DNA of 40,991 nucleotides from Acidobacteriota bacterium (lineage in GTDB: Bacteria; Acidobacteriota; Terriglobia; Terriglobales; SCQP01): assembly GCA_027314025.1 (NCBI GenBank), contig DAHVCP010000008.1, positions 1 through 40,991 of the forward strand, in the 5' to 3' direction. The translations under genes and the position numbers were made by a program. Shown piece after piece: positions 7,893-15,553 of the stretch; the stretch's first letter is position 1; each line of letters opens with the position of its first letter. Below the pieces are notes generated by a model that worked only from the letters and a program-made list of their open reading frames with translations, was not told where the DNA came from and ran no database searches.

Positions 7893-8741
7893 CTAGGGTC
7901 GGGCCGGCGCCGCTTCCTCCCGCTGGCGCAGGTACGCGGCGGCGGAGGGCAGCGGGGGCGTCTGGCCGGCGAAGATCTCGGCGAACAAAGCGATGCATTC
8001 ATCGTGCACCCGGCCGTTGGTCGCCAGCAACTCCGGCGCGCGCAGGTGGTAGGGCTCCCCCGTCATGGTGGTGGCGCGCCCGCCCGCCTCGGCCAGGATC
8101 AAGCTGCCCGCCGCCACGTCCCACGGCTTCAGCCCAAACTCCCAAAAGGCCTCGAAGCGCCCGCAGGCGGTGTAACAAAGGTCCAGCGCCGCCGCCCCCA
8201 TCCGCCGCACCCCGTGCGAGCGCAGCGTCACGGCGTAATAAAAGTGAACGTTCGGGTTCTGCTGCCGCTGCAAGGTCGGAAAGCCCGTCGCCGCCAGCGC
8301 CGTGCGCAGCTCCGCGGCTGCGGAGACATGGATGGCGCGGCCGTTCAGCGCCGCCCCTTGCCCCGCCAGCGCGGTGAACGTCTCCTGCATGACGGGATGG
8401 TGCACCACCCCCGCCACCATGCGCCCGCGATGCTCCAGCCCAATCGAGACGGCGAACATCGGGAGCCCATGGGCGAAGTTTGTGGTGCCGTCCAACGGGT
8501 CCACGTACCAGCGGTAATCCGCGCCGGATTCGCGCCCGCCGCCCTCCTCGGCCACGATGTCGTGCTGCGGGAACTGGCTCCGCAGCCGCGCCACGATGAA
8601 CGCCTCCGATTCCCGGTCCGCCTGCGTCACCAGATCCACGCCGCCTTTGTACTCCACCCGTACCCGGCCGTAGTGGCGCATCAGGATCTGGCCGGCTTCT
8701 TGCGCAATGGGAACGATGGCGGATAAATAGTCTTGGTTCAC
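7893..8741 (-). CDS. suhB: Inositol monophosphatase family protein
   Basis: The 282-residue protein shows the Mg2+/Li+-dependent phosphatase signatures: TQADRESEAFI, the EE pair in VAEEGG, YVDPLDGTTNFAHG (about residues 80-92, metal-binding Asp residues) and KPWDVAAGSLILAEAGG (about 203-219). The family dephosphorylates myo-inositol 1-phosphate and related sugar phosphates; in some bacteria SuhB also assists rRNA transcription. GTG is the likely start. The last about 25 residues are Ala/Pro-rich and not part of the fold. The metallophosphoesterase follows after 25 bp. Confidence 0.88.
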   Translation of the reverse strand: MNQDYLSAIVPIAQEAGQILMRHYGRVRVEYKGGVDLVTQADRESEAFIVARLRSQFPQHDIVAEEGGGRESGADYRWYVDPLDGTTNFAHGLPMFAVSIGLEHRGRMVAGVVHHPVMQETFTALAGQGAALNGRAIHVSAAAELRTALAATGFPTLQRQQNPNVHFYYAVTLRSHGVRRMGAAALDLCYTACGRFEAFWEFGLKPWDVAAGSLILAEAGGRATTMTGEPYHLRAPELLATNGRVHDECIALFAEIFAGQTPPLPSAAAYLRQREEAAPARP

Positions 8742-8835
8742 GGGGTTCTCGGGGCGCGCCGTTGGGCGCGGGGGAACGGGACAGCGATTCTCTTTATCTT
8801 ACCGCCCGCGCCAGGCCCGCGCGGGGCGCGAAGGC

Positions 8836-8856
8836 GGGGTATGCCTCCGGCTTGCG
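8836..8856. repeat. Dispersed word GGTATGCCTCCGGCTTGCG, copy 2
   Basis: This is the second copy of the string at 6889-6909, in the divergent gap between the suhB-like gene and xerC. Confidence 0.6.
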
Positions 8857-8980
8857 CGCGGTTGCGCTCGGCTCGGCGCCGCCCCCTGCCGCCGCCTGCG
8901 TTCCAAACCGCCCGCCGCGCCCGCCCGTCCCATCTCCCCGTCCCTCGTCCCTCGCCGTCCGCGCCTCGTCCCCCGCGTGC

Positions 8981-8986
8981 TACATT
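8981..8986 (+). promoter_or_regulatory. -10-like hexamer, leaderless start of xerC
   Basis: TACATT is preceded by TGC (an extended -10) and ends 7 nt before the ATG at 8994. No Shine-Dalgarno lies between. Confidence 0.5.
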
Positions 8987-8993
8987 CCTGGCC

Positions 8994-9884
8994 ATGGCCT
9001 CCCTGGCGCAAGAAGCGCAAGAGTTCCTTGCCTACCTGCGCGGCGAGCGGCGGGCCGGCCCGAACACGCTGCGCAACTACGCCGCCGACCTGCGGCAATT
9101 CGCCACCTGCGCCGGCGCGGCGACGGAGGTCGCCGCCGTGGACGCCGCCCTCATCCGCCGCTTCCTGGCGGAGCTCCATGCCCGCGGCGCGCAGAAAGCC
9201 TCGATCGCCCGCCGCCTCGCCACTCTGCGTTCGTTCTTCCGCTATTTGTTGCAGGAAGGCCGCCTCGCCGCCAATCCCGCCGCCGCCGTCGCCTCGCCCA
9301 AGCTGCCCAAGCGCCTGCCGCCCATCCCCACCGCCGCGCAGCTGAACAGCGCCTTGGATTCCCGCCCCGCGGCGGAAGCGCCGTTTCCCGAGCGCGAACG
9401 CGCCATCGTCGAACTTCTGTATGGCGCCGGCCTGCGCATCAGCGAGCTCGCCGGCCTGGACTTGGACGGCGTGGACTGCGCCGGCCAAACCGTGCGCGTG
9501 TTGGGCAAAGGCGATAAGGAGCGCATCGTTCCCTTCGGCGCCAAGGCGCGCCAGGCGCTGGAAGCCTATCTGCCGCGCCGCGCCGCGCTGCTCGCCGGGC
9601 GCACCGCCGCGCCGCTGTTCCTCAACCGCCGCGGCGGCCGCCTCACCGACCGTTCCGCCCGCCGGCTGGTCAAGAGTTGGGCCGCCCGCCATGGGCTGCC
9701 CGCCCAGCTTCATCCCCACACTCTGCGCCACGCCTTCGCCTCCCATCTGCTCGCCGAGGGCGCCGACCTGCGTGTCATTCAGGAGATGCTCGGCCACGCC
9801 AGCCTGGCGACCACGCAGAAATACACGCAGACGGAAATCCGCCAACTGATGGCCGTCTACGACCGCGCCCACCCCAAGGCCTAG
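8994..9884 (+). CDS. xerC: Tyrosine recombinase XerC/XerD type
   Basis: The 296-residue length is that of chromosomal Xer recombinases. The N-terminal SAM-like domain (FLAYLRGERRAGPNTLRNYA) is followed by the catalytic domain with the full set R148 (GAGLRISE), K172 (GKGDKER), H242-x-x-R245 (HTLRH), H268 (LGHASL) and the nucleophile Y277 (TQKYTQ). Xer proteins resolve chromosome dimers at dif. The lack of adjacent cargo or attachment repeats and the compact size argue for the housekeeping enzyme rather than a phage integrase. Whether it is XerC or XerD cannot be decided here. It is followed 84 bp later by citrate synthase. Confidence 0.88.
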   Translation: MASLAQEAQEFLAYLRGERRAGPNTLRNYAADLRQFATCAGAATEVAAVDAALIRRFLAELHARGAQKASIARRLATLRSFFRYLLQEGRLAANPAAAVASPKLPKRLPPIPTAAQLNSALDSRPAAEAPFPERERAIVELLYGAGLRISELAGLDLDGVDCAGQTVRVLGKGDKERIVPFGAKARQALEAYLPRRAALLAGRTAAPLFLNRRGGRLTDRSARRLVKSWAARHGLPAQLHPHTLRHAFASHLLAEGADLRVIQEMLGHASLATTQKYTQTEIRQLMAVYDRAHPKA

Positions 9885-9921
9885 CCGCGCCGGGCCCGCG
9901 CCCGTCATTTGAGCCCGGGCG

Positions 9922-9927
9922 TAAAAT
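9922..9927 (+). promoter_or_regulatory. Possible -10 element for citrate synthase
   Basis: TAAAAT lies 41 nt before the ATG, with TATAAA at 9932 as an alternative. A Shine-Dalgarno-like GGGGGAG (9954-9960) lies 8 nt before the start, so this gene has a conventional leader, unlike many neighbours. Confidence 0.4.
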
Positions 9928-9968
9928 GAGATATAAAAGTCTGTTTGCCTTTCGGGGGAGCGAGACCA

Positions 9969-11096
9969 ATGCCAACTGTGGCGACACGTGGACTGGAGGA
10001 CGTCGTTGCGTCCCCCTCGGCAATAGCCTTCATTGACGGTCAGAAAGGCATTCTCGCCTACCGCGGATACAACATCCACGACCTGGCGGAAAAATCCAGC
10101 TTCGAGGAAACCGCCTACCTGCTCTGGAACGGTGCGTTGCCCAACGCCGCCCAACTGCGGGAGTTGCAGACGCAGTTGCACGCCGCCGCCGCCGTACCGG
10201 AGCCGGTGCTGCGCTGGCTGGGGGAATTTCCCGCCCAGGCGGCGCCGATGGACGTGCTGCGCACGGCGGTTTCCGGCCTGGGCCTCTATGATCCCGACGC
10301 CGGCGACATGTCGCCGGAGGCCAACCGCCGCAAGGCCCTGCGCCTGCTGGCGCGGACGCCCACCGTTGTCGCCGCCTTCGCCCGCATCCGCCAAGGCCAG
10401 GCGCCGCTGGCGCCCGCCGCGGACCTGGGCGTCGCCGCCAATTTTCTGTACATGCTGAACGGCGCCCGGCCCGATGCCACCGCCGCCCGCGCCCTGGACA
10501 TCGCCCTCATCCTTCACGCCGACCACGAATTCAACGCCTCCACCTTCGCCGCCCGCGTCACCGCCGCCACGCTCAGCGATCTATATTCCGCCGTCACCTC
10601 CGCCCTGGGCGCGCTCAAGGGCCCGCTGCACGGCGGCGCCAATGAGGCGGTCATCAAGTTCCTGCTGCGCATCGGCGACGCCGATCCGCTGCCCCTGGTG
10701 CGGCAAATGATCGCCGAGCACAAGAAAATCTCCGGCTTCGGCCATCGCGTCTACCGCACCGAGGATCCCCGCGCCACCCACCTGCGCCGCATGTCCGAGG
10801 AGCTGGGCCGCCGCAGCGGCCACGAGAAGCTGTACCAAACCTCGCGCCGCATCGAGGAGTTCATGAAGGCGGAGAAGGGCCTGAACGCCAACGTGGATTT
10901 CTACTCCGCCTCCACCTACTACGACCTCGGCATTCCGGTGGACTGGTATACGCCGATCTTCGCCATCTCCCGCATGAGCGGCTGGACCGCGCATGTGCTG
11001 GAGCAGTACGCCGACAACCGTCTCATCCGTCCCCGCGCGGAATACTCCGGCCCCAAGGTCCCGCAGACCTACATCCCCCTCGACCAGCGCGGTTAG
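9969..11096 (+). CDS. gltA: Citrate synthase
   Basis: The 375-residue protein matches the short, Gram-positive-type citrate synthase subfamily. It condenses acetyl-CoA with oxaloacetate at the entry to the TCA cycle. The catalytic residues are visible: H186 in LHADHEFNAS, H259 in GFGHRVYR and D310 in NVDFYSA. The N-terminus (ATRGLEDVVASPSAIAFIDGQKGILAYRGYNI) and the C-terminal WTAHVLEQYADNRLIRPRAEYSGP are typical of the family. The ATG with the GGGGGAG site was preferred to an upstream in-frame TTG. 2-Methylcitrate synthase is hard to exclude by sequence, but no prpB or prpD neighbour is present. Confidence 0.9.
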   Translation: MPTVATRGLEDVVASPSAIAFIDGQKGILAYRGYNIHDLAEKSSFEETAYLLWNGALPNAAQLRELQTQLHAAAAVPEPVLRWLGEFPAQAAPMDVLRTAVSGLGLYDPDAGDMSPEANRRKALRLLARTPTVVAAFARIRQGQAPLAPAADLGVAANFLYMLNGARPDATAARALDIALILHADHEFNASTFAARVTAATLSDLYSAVTSALGALKGPLHGGANEAVIKFLLRIGDADPLPLVRQMIAEHKKISGFGHRVYRTEDPRATHLRRMSEELGRRSGHEKLYQTSRRIEEFMKAEKGLNANVDFYSASTYYDLGIPVDWYTPIFAISRMSGWTAHVLEQYADNRLIRPRAEYSGPKVPQTYIPLDQRG

Positions 11097-11255
11097 GCGG
11101 AGCCCCGGCGTCCCGCCGGCCGCTGCCGGCAAACACCGCCCCACCCGCCCCCTGCGGGAACGGCACGCGACTCCCGCAACCGGTCCACACCCACCCCGCT
11201 TGGGGGATTGCCCCGCGGCGGCGTCTGCGCCATCCTGGGCGCCGCGGTGTCCTAT

Positions 11256-12488
11256 ATGCGAGCCCCCACCTTTATTGGTCTCTTCTTCGTCCTGGCGCTG
11301 GCCGGCCCGCCGGCGGCAAGCGTCGGCAACACTGTGCCCCCCCCGGCGCCGCTAGAAACTAAGAGGTGCACGGCCCGGACGTGGGTTTGGCGTCCCCAGG
11401 GCTCAGCATCGGCGCAGGAGGTGTCGGACCTGACAGCTTATCGGCCGTTCTTTCTCACGGCCAGCGGCGCCCTCGGCGCGACGGGGTCTGCAGCGGGGAG
11501 GCAGCGAGCTATCCTTGCCCCGGTTGTCGGGGCCCGGGGTCGGATGGCAATCGCTGCGGCGGAGATCGTGGACGCCTTCGGCCGGCGCTATCTGTCGCTA
11601 CTCGCCGCATACAACATTGCGGTCAAAACTGGCGACGCCAAGGGGGCGCCGCCCGACCCGGCAGCGTTCACGGCCCAGCGCGACGCGCTTGTCCAGGCCG
11701 CCCGCACCGCGTTTGGCCAGGCCCTGGGGCCCGCCGTGCTGGGCCGCCTCGACGATCATGTTCAGCGGGAGAAGCGGTACATGAATCGCGCCAGCGCGGG
11801 CCCGGTGGACCGCTCGGCCGCGACGCAAGACGCGCGCCTGCGGCCGGCGGCGTATTTCCAAGGCAAAGGGGGAGGGAGCTGCGGCAGCTGGATGAATCCA
11901 GGCTACGACACCTATGCCAGCCAGAGCACAGATGGTACGTACCTCTACACATCGGTCCTCCTCGACGGCACAACCAGCGGGACCTGTCCCCCCGGCTGCG
12001 AGTGTTCGGGCGTGACCCACCAGCCGTACGTCTACAATTCCCTGCACGGGACGGGTGGCTGGCTGGTCGGTTCCAGCGTTCCCTGGAACGGCTATATCTC
12101 GACCGAGAACGACCAGAGCATACCCCTCACGGACGGCACGGAATACCAGTTCACCTCCGAGAGCGAGGTGGAGTGCAGCGCGTCGGGGCTTCTCTACTCA
12201 GCGGAACTGCCCCTCAGGTTCCTTGCTGTCTTTGCCGAATACGGCTACCCCGCGAACGGCTATCAGGACGTAGGCCAAACCAGGTTCTGCAATGAGATGC
12301 CCGCATGCACCAACCCCCCGCCATATGCGTGCGGCGAAAAGGGCTGGACGGACATCGAAATCGCCGGTATACCGTGCGCGCCGCTCATCAAGGCGTACTT
12401 CGTCGCGGTGCGGCTCAGCGAGACGGACCCTTGGGACTGCACGGTGGGCCCGAGCGACCCGGCAGGCGCACCTGGGCATTGCGACTAA
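11256..12488 (+). CDS. Secreted protein of unknown function
   Basis: The 410-residue product starts with a clear signal peptide (MRAPTFIGLFFVLALAG, likely cut near AAS-VG). The N-terminal half (about 60-190) is predicted helical, with Ala-rich segments. The C-terminal half is rich in Gly, Tyr, Thr and Cys (GYDTYASQSTDGTYLYTSV, PPGCECSGVTH, GGWLVGSSVPWNGYI), suggesting a disulphide-bonded beta structure. About 12 Cys lie after residue 200. I do not recognise the family. Its codon choice is visibly less G/C-biased at third positions than that of its neighbours, suggesting acquisition. The next gene follows after 19 bp and is probably co-transcribed. Confidence 0.7.
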   Translation: MRAPTFIGLFFVLALAGPPAASVGNTVPPPAPLETKRCTARTWVWRPQGSASAQEVSDLTAYRPFFLTASGALGATGSAAGRQRAILAPVVGARGRMAIAAAEIVDAFGRRYLSLLAAYNIAVKTGDAKGAPPDPAAFTAQRDALVQAARTAFGQALGPAVLGRLDDHVQREKRYMNRASAGPVDRSAATQDARLRPAAYFQGKGGGSCGSWMNPGYDTYASQSTDGTYLYTSVLLDGTTSGTCPPGCECSGVTHQPYVYNSLHGTGGWLVGSSVPWNGYISTENDQSIPLTDGTEYQFTSESEVECSASGLLYSAELPLRFLAVFAEYGYPANGYQDVGQTRFCNEMPACTNPPPYACGEKGWTDIEIAGIPCAPLIKAYFVAVRLSETDPWDCTVGPSDPAGAPGHCD

Positions 12489-12507
12489 TCGGCCCTGGGG
12501 GAGAGTT

Positions 12508-13053
12508 ATGGTCCAGCCGGATTGGCTGAACGCGCGCATCGTTCCGCCGCTGACCGTCCTGGAGCGGCCTCTCGCCGCAAGCTGGCGAGCAAGCGCCGGT
12601 CCCGGGCGCGAGCTCGCAGGGACGTGGTGCCGCGATGCCAGGGGAGATACCCGGTTGGATTACGACGATCCGCCGCGGATCTCACGCCTATGGAAGCCGG
12701 CAACCCACACCATGGCATGGCTTTCCCACGCCGATCGGACCGTGCGCATTGCCCTCGGCAAGCCCAAGTTTCCCGCTCCCGACCGCTGGGCGCCAACCAG
12801 GCCGTGGCGCTTCTCCTTCACCGCGGAGCGGCGCGTCATCCACGGCTTGGACTGCGCTCGCGTAGAACTCAGCCCGCCTCCAATCGGCGTCGTCCGCGAC
12901 GAGCTTTGGGCGGCGCCGGAGTGGGGCCTGGTGCTGCTGGACGTTCTCGAGACCGCTGAGTTCCAGCACCGCTGGGAGATAACGGAGCTGGACCGCTCCG
13001 AGCCCCAGCAGGAAATTTTCATCTGGCCCGCCGATTACCGGCGCCTTGATTAA
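12508..13053 (+). CDS. Unknown protein, possible lipoprotein-carrier-like fold
   Basis: The 181-residue product is read from an ATG that follows a GGGGGAGAG site by a few bases. The frame is open upstream into the previous gene, but that part is a run of Arg/Ser/Thr and looks non-coding. The C-terminal part (VIHGLDCARVEL, DELWAAPEWGLVLLDVLET, RWEITELDRSEPQQEIFIWPADYRRLD) resembles the end of acidobacterial secreted proteins with an xxWxxPxxGLxxL and ExxxxxFxxPxDY pattern, from memory only. No signal peptide is seen. It sits 19 bp after the secreted protein and probably works with it. Confidence 0.65.
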   Translation: MVQPDWLNARIVPPLTVLERPLAASWRASAGPGRELAGTWCRDARGDTRLDYDDPPRISRLWKPATHTMAWLSHADRTVRIALGKPKFPAPDRWAPTRPWRFSFTAERRVIHGLDCARVELSPPPIGVVRDELWAAPEWGLVLLDVLETAEFQHRWEITELDRSEPQQEIFIWPADYRRLD

Positions 13054-13113
13054 GCACCCCGCCGCGCGCCCGCCAACCCGCGGCGCCGCCCGCCGCCCCC
13101 GGCACCCAGGGCG

Positions 13114-13848
13114 CTAGCCCCTTGGGCCTGAAAGGAACTGCGGCAACGCGGTGAGGAAGCAAACCGCTGCCTCCGGATCGGGCAAAAACAGCGGCGCCTG
13201 CGTCGGCCCCGCGCCGACGCGGATGCCGAACAAGCCGGCGTCCGCCGCCGCGAAGACGTCTTCATCGGTGGCCTGATCGCCCAAATAAAGCGCCAAGTCG
13301 CAGTCCAGCTCCCGCCGCAGCGCCAGCACCGCGTCGCCTTTGGTTTGCGCCGTGGGCGGGGTCAGTTCGGCGATGCCGGCGCCGGGAACCAGCCGCAGTC
13401 CTTGGCGGCGCGCCAGGGCCGCGGCGAACGCCGTGACCGCGGCGGCGAACCGCGGCGCGCGGCGGTAATGCAGCGTCAGCGACCAGGGTTTCACTTCCAC
13501 CTGCGTGCCCGGCCAGGCCGCGGCCTGCCGTTTCGCCTCCGCCGCCAGCGCCGTCCAGTCGGGCGCCTCCGCCTCCGCGGCCGCGCCGGCGCGCTCATTG
13601 CCGTGCCCGCCCACCAAATGCACCCCCGGCACCGGGCAGCGCGCGCGCAGGTCGGCCAGCGAGCGGCCGGTCACGACCGCCGCCGCCGCCCGCGGATGGC
13701 GCGCCAGCGCCGCCAGCGCGTCCGCAGCGCCCGGCAGCAGCACCGCCGCGTTCGGGTCGGGCACGATCGCGGAGATCGTGCCGTCGAAATCAGTAGCTAC
13801 CAGCACGCGCCGGGCCTGGCGCAGACGTGGCTTCCAGGTCTCCGCCAT
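13114..13848 (-). CDS. otsB: Trehalose-6-phosphate phosphatase
   Basis: The 244-residue HAD-superfamily enzyme removes phosphate from trehalose 6-phosphate. Motif I is ATDFDGTISAI (nucleophile Asp and acid Asp), motif II VVTGRSL, then GGHGNE and, near the C-terminus, YLGDQATDEDVFAA (motif IV). TKGDAVLAL carries the motif III Lys. The length is near the usual 240-260. The frame is open to 13,920, but the additional residues are Pro/Ala-rich and overlap otsA further, so the ATG at 13,848 is preferred. It overlaps the end of otsA by 59 bp in a different frame, which suggests translational coupling. Confidence 0.88.
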   Translation of the reverse strand: MAETWKPRLRQARRVLVATDFDGTISAIVPDPNAAVLLPGAADALAALARHPRAAAAVVTGRSLADLRARCPVPGVHLVGGHGNERAGAAAEAEAPDWTALAAEAKRQAAAWPGTQVEVKPWSLTLHYRRAPRFAAAVTAFAAALARRQGLRLVPGAGIAELTPPTAQTKGDAVLALRRELDCDLALYLGDQATDEDVFAAADAGLFGIRVGAGPTQAPLFLPDPEAAVCFLTALPQFLSGPRG

Positions 13849-15406
13849 CGGCGCGGACCGCGGTGGGGCCTTTCCACCCGCGGGCGCGGGCGCGAGGGGT
13901 GAACAGGGCGTTTTGGGCATCGAACTCCCGTTGGTGAATGGCGCGCAAGATGTCGTGCACCCAGGCCCCCACGTCGGCGTTGGCGACGCGCTGCCGCAGC
14001 CGCCGCATCCGCTCCCGCCGCTCCGCCTCCGGCATCGCCAGTCCCGCCGCCATGGCGTCGGCGAAGGCGTCGGTGGCGTAGGGGTTGATGAACACCGCTT
14101 CGCGCAGCTCGCGCGACGCGCCGGTGAATTCGCTCAGGAACAGCACCCCGTCGTCCCGTCCGGCGGCCACGTACTCCTTGCTCACCAGGTTCATGCCGTC
14201 GTGCAGGGAACTGACCACCACGGCGTCGGCGGCGTGGTACCAATTCCAAATCTTCTCCGGCTCGACGTATTGGTGAATCGCCTGCACCGGCTGCCAGTCC
14301 GGCCGGCCATGCGCCGTGTTCACCCGCAGGATCGCCCGGTCCACCGCCGCCGCGTAATCCCGGTAGGCCCGCACCCCGGTGCGGCTGGGCGTGGCGATAT
14401 GCACGAAGCTGACCGTCTCCTTCAGCTCCGGATGGCGGTCGAACAGGCGGTGAATCGCCCCGATCCGCTCCAAAATCCCCTTCGTGTAATCCATCCGCTC
14501 CACGCTCAGCACCAGCTTGCGCTTCTGCGCCCGCTGCCGCCGCAGCCGCGCTGCTTCCTCCTGCGCGTCCGGCTGCTGCACCCGCCGGTGAATGCGCGCG
14601 TAATCCACGCTCAGCGGAAACGCCGCCACCGTGGTCAGCCGGTCCTGGGCCATCACGCCGTGGCTTTCCCGTTCCACCCGCACCTGCAACTCCCGGTCCA
14701 CCGTGTCCAAGAAGTTGTTGCAGTGATACGGCAGGTGGAAGCCGAGCAGATCGTTGCCCAGCAGCCCATGCAGCAGTTCCCGCCGCCAGGGGCAGACGCG
14801 AAACGCCTCCGGGTTCGGCCAGGGAATGTGCCAGAACTGCGCGATCAGCGCCTGCGGCCGCCGCTCCCGGATCATCGCCGGCAGCAGCGCCAGTTGGAAG
14901 TCTTGCACGAACACCACCGCCGGATCGCCGCCGATCTCATCCGCCACCGCCTCCGCGAACTGCTCGTTGGCGCGCACGTACGCCCGCCACCAGCGCTCCT
15001 CGAACCGCGGCTGGTGATAGGCGATATGGCACAGCGGCCACAGCGCGGAGTTGGAGAATCCGGTGTAGAAATCCTCCGTCAGCCGCGGCGGCAGAAATAG
15101 CCGCCGCAGATGATAGCCGATCTCCTCGGTCTGGCGCACGTGCCCGCGCTCGTCCACGAACTCATGATCGGCGTTGCCGCTGGCGTTGGCGATCCAGGTG
15201 CCCCGCGTCGCCTGCATCATCGGTTCCAGCGCTAGCGTCAGCCCGCTCGGCGGCTTCTCCACCGTGACGCCGGCGCTGTCGCGCACATGGGCGAATGGCT
15301 CGCGGTTGGAGACAACCACAAACCGCCGGCCCTCGAGCGGAGTCACTTCTTGCAGGAGCGAACTCTTGGGCAGGCTGCGATCTTTTGCGGAGGCCATCGA
15401 ATCCAT
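13790..15406 (-). CDS. otsA: Trehalose-6-phosphate synthase (GT20)
   Basis: The product is about 538 residues. It transfers glucose from a nucleotide sugar to glucose 6-phosphate. Visible GT20 marks are VVSNREPFAH near the N-terminus, GxxWxxNxSG-like GTWIANASG, ALWPLCHI, VFVQDFQLALLP, AQFWHIPWPNPE, LSVERMDYTKGI (substrate-binding Arg/Lys) and SSLHDGMNLVSKEYVA near the C-terminus. The start is uncertain: ATG at 15,406 or 15,397. Upstream in-frame sequence is Ala/Pro/Arg-rich and not conserved-looking. The C-terminal tail after EFDAQ is unrelated to the family and overlaps otsB. With otsB it forms a complete trehalose pathway for osmotic and desiccation protection. Confidence 0.9.
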   Translation of the reverse strand: MDSMASAKDRSLPKSSLLQEVTPLEGRRFVVVSNREPFAHVRDSAGVTVEKPPSGLTLALEPMMQATRGTWIANASGNADHEFVDERGHVRQTEEIGYHLRRLFLPPRLTEDFYTGFSNSALWPLCHIAYHQPRFEERWWRAYVRANEQFAEAVADEIGGDPAVVFVQDFQLALLPAMIRERRPQALIAQFWHIPWPNPEAFRVCPWRRELLHGLLGNDLLGFHLPYHCNNFLDTVDRELQVRVERESHGVMAQDRLTTVAAFPLSVDYARIHRRVQQPDAQEEAARLRRQRAQKRKLVLSVERMDYTKGILERIGAIHRLFDRHPELKETVSFVHIATPSRTGVRAYRDYAAAVDRAILRVNTAHGRPDWQPVQAIHQYVEPEKIWNWYHAADAVVVSSLHDGMNLVSKEYVAAGRDDGVLFLSEFTGASRELREAVFINPYATDAFADAMAAGLAMPEAERRERMRRLRQRVANADVGAWVHDILRAIHQREFDAQNALFTPRARARGWKGPTAVRADGGDLEATSAPGPARAGSY

Positions 15407-15553
15407 GATACGGATGCAAGCGCCCAATTGCGAATCCGCTCGCGGGGGCCGCGCCGTCCGCGCCGGGAAAGCACGGTGGAAACGGCCAAATTCGGCGGCT
15501 CGCCCCGGGGCCGGCGCGGCCGCGCCAGCGCCCGCGCCAATCAACGCCGGTGT

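Noticed and set aside
8994..9884. Phage or island integrase
   Set aside because: Length and motifs fit housekeeping Xer recombinases, and there is no adjacent tRNA, att repeat or cargo.
8799..10526. 575-codon minus-strand frame opposite xerC and citrate synthase
   Set aside because: Antisense to two genes with complete catalytic residue sets; Gly/Gln/Ala low-complexity product.
13505..15100. 531-codon plus-strand frame opposite otsA/otsB
   Set aside because: It is a shadow of strongly supported genes; the composition (His/Arg/Gln/Pro) is that of a complementary-strand frame.
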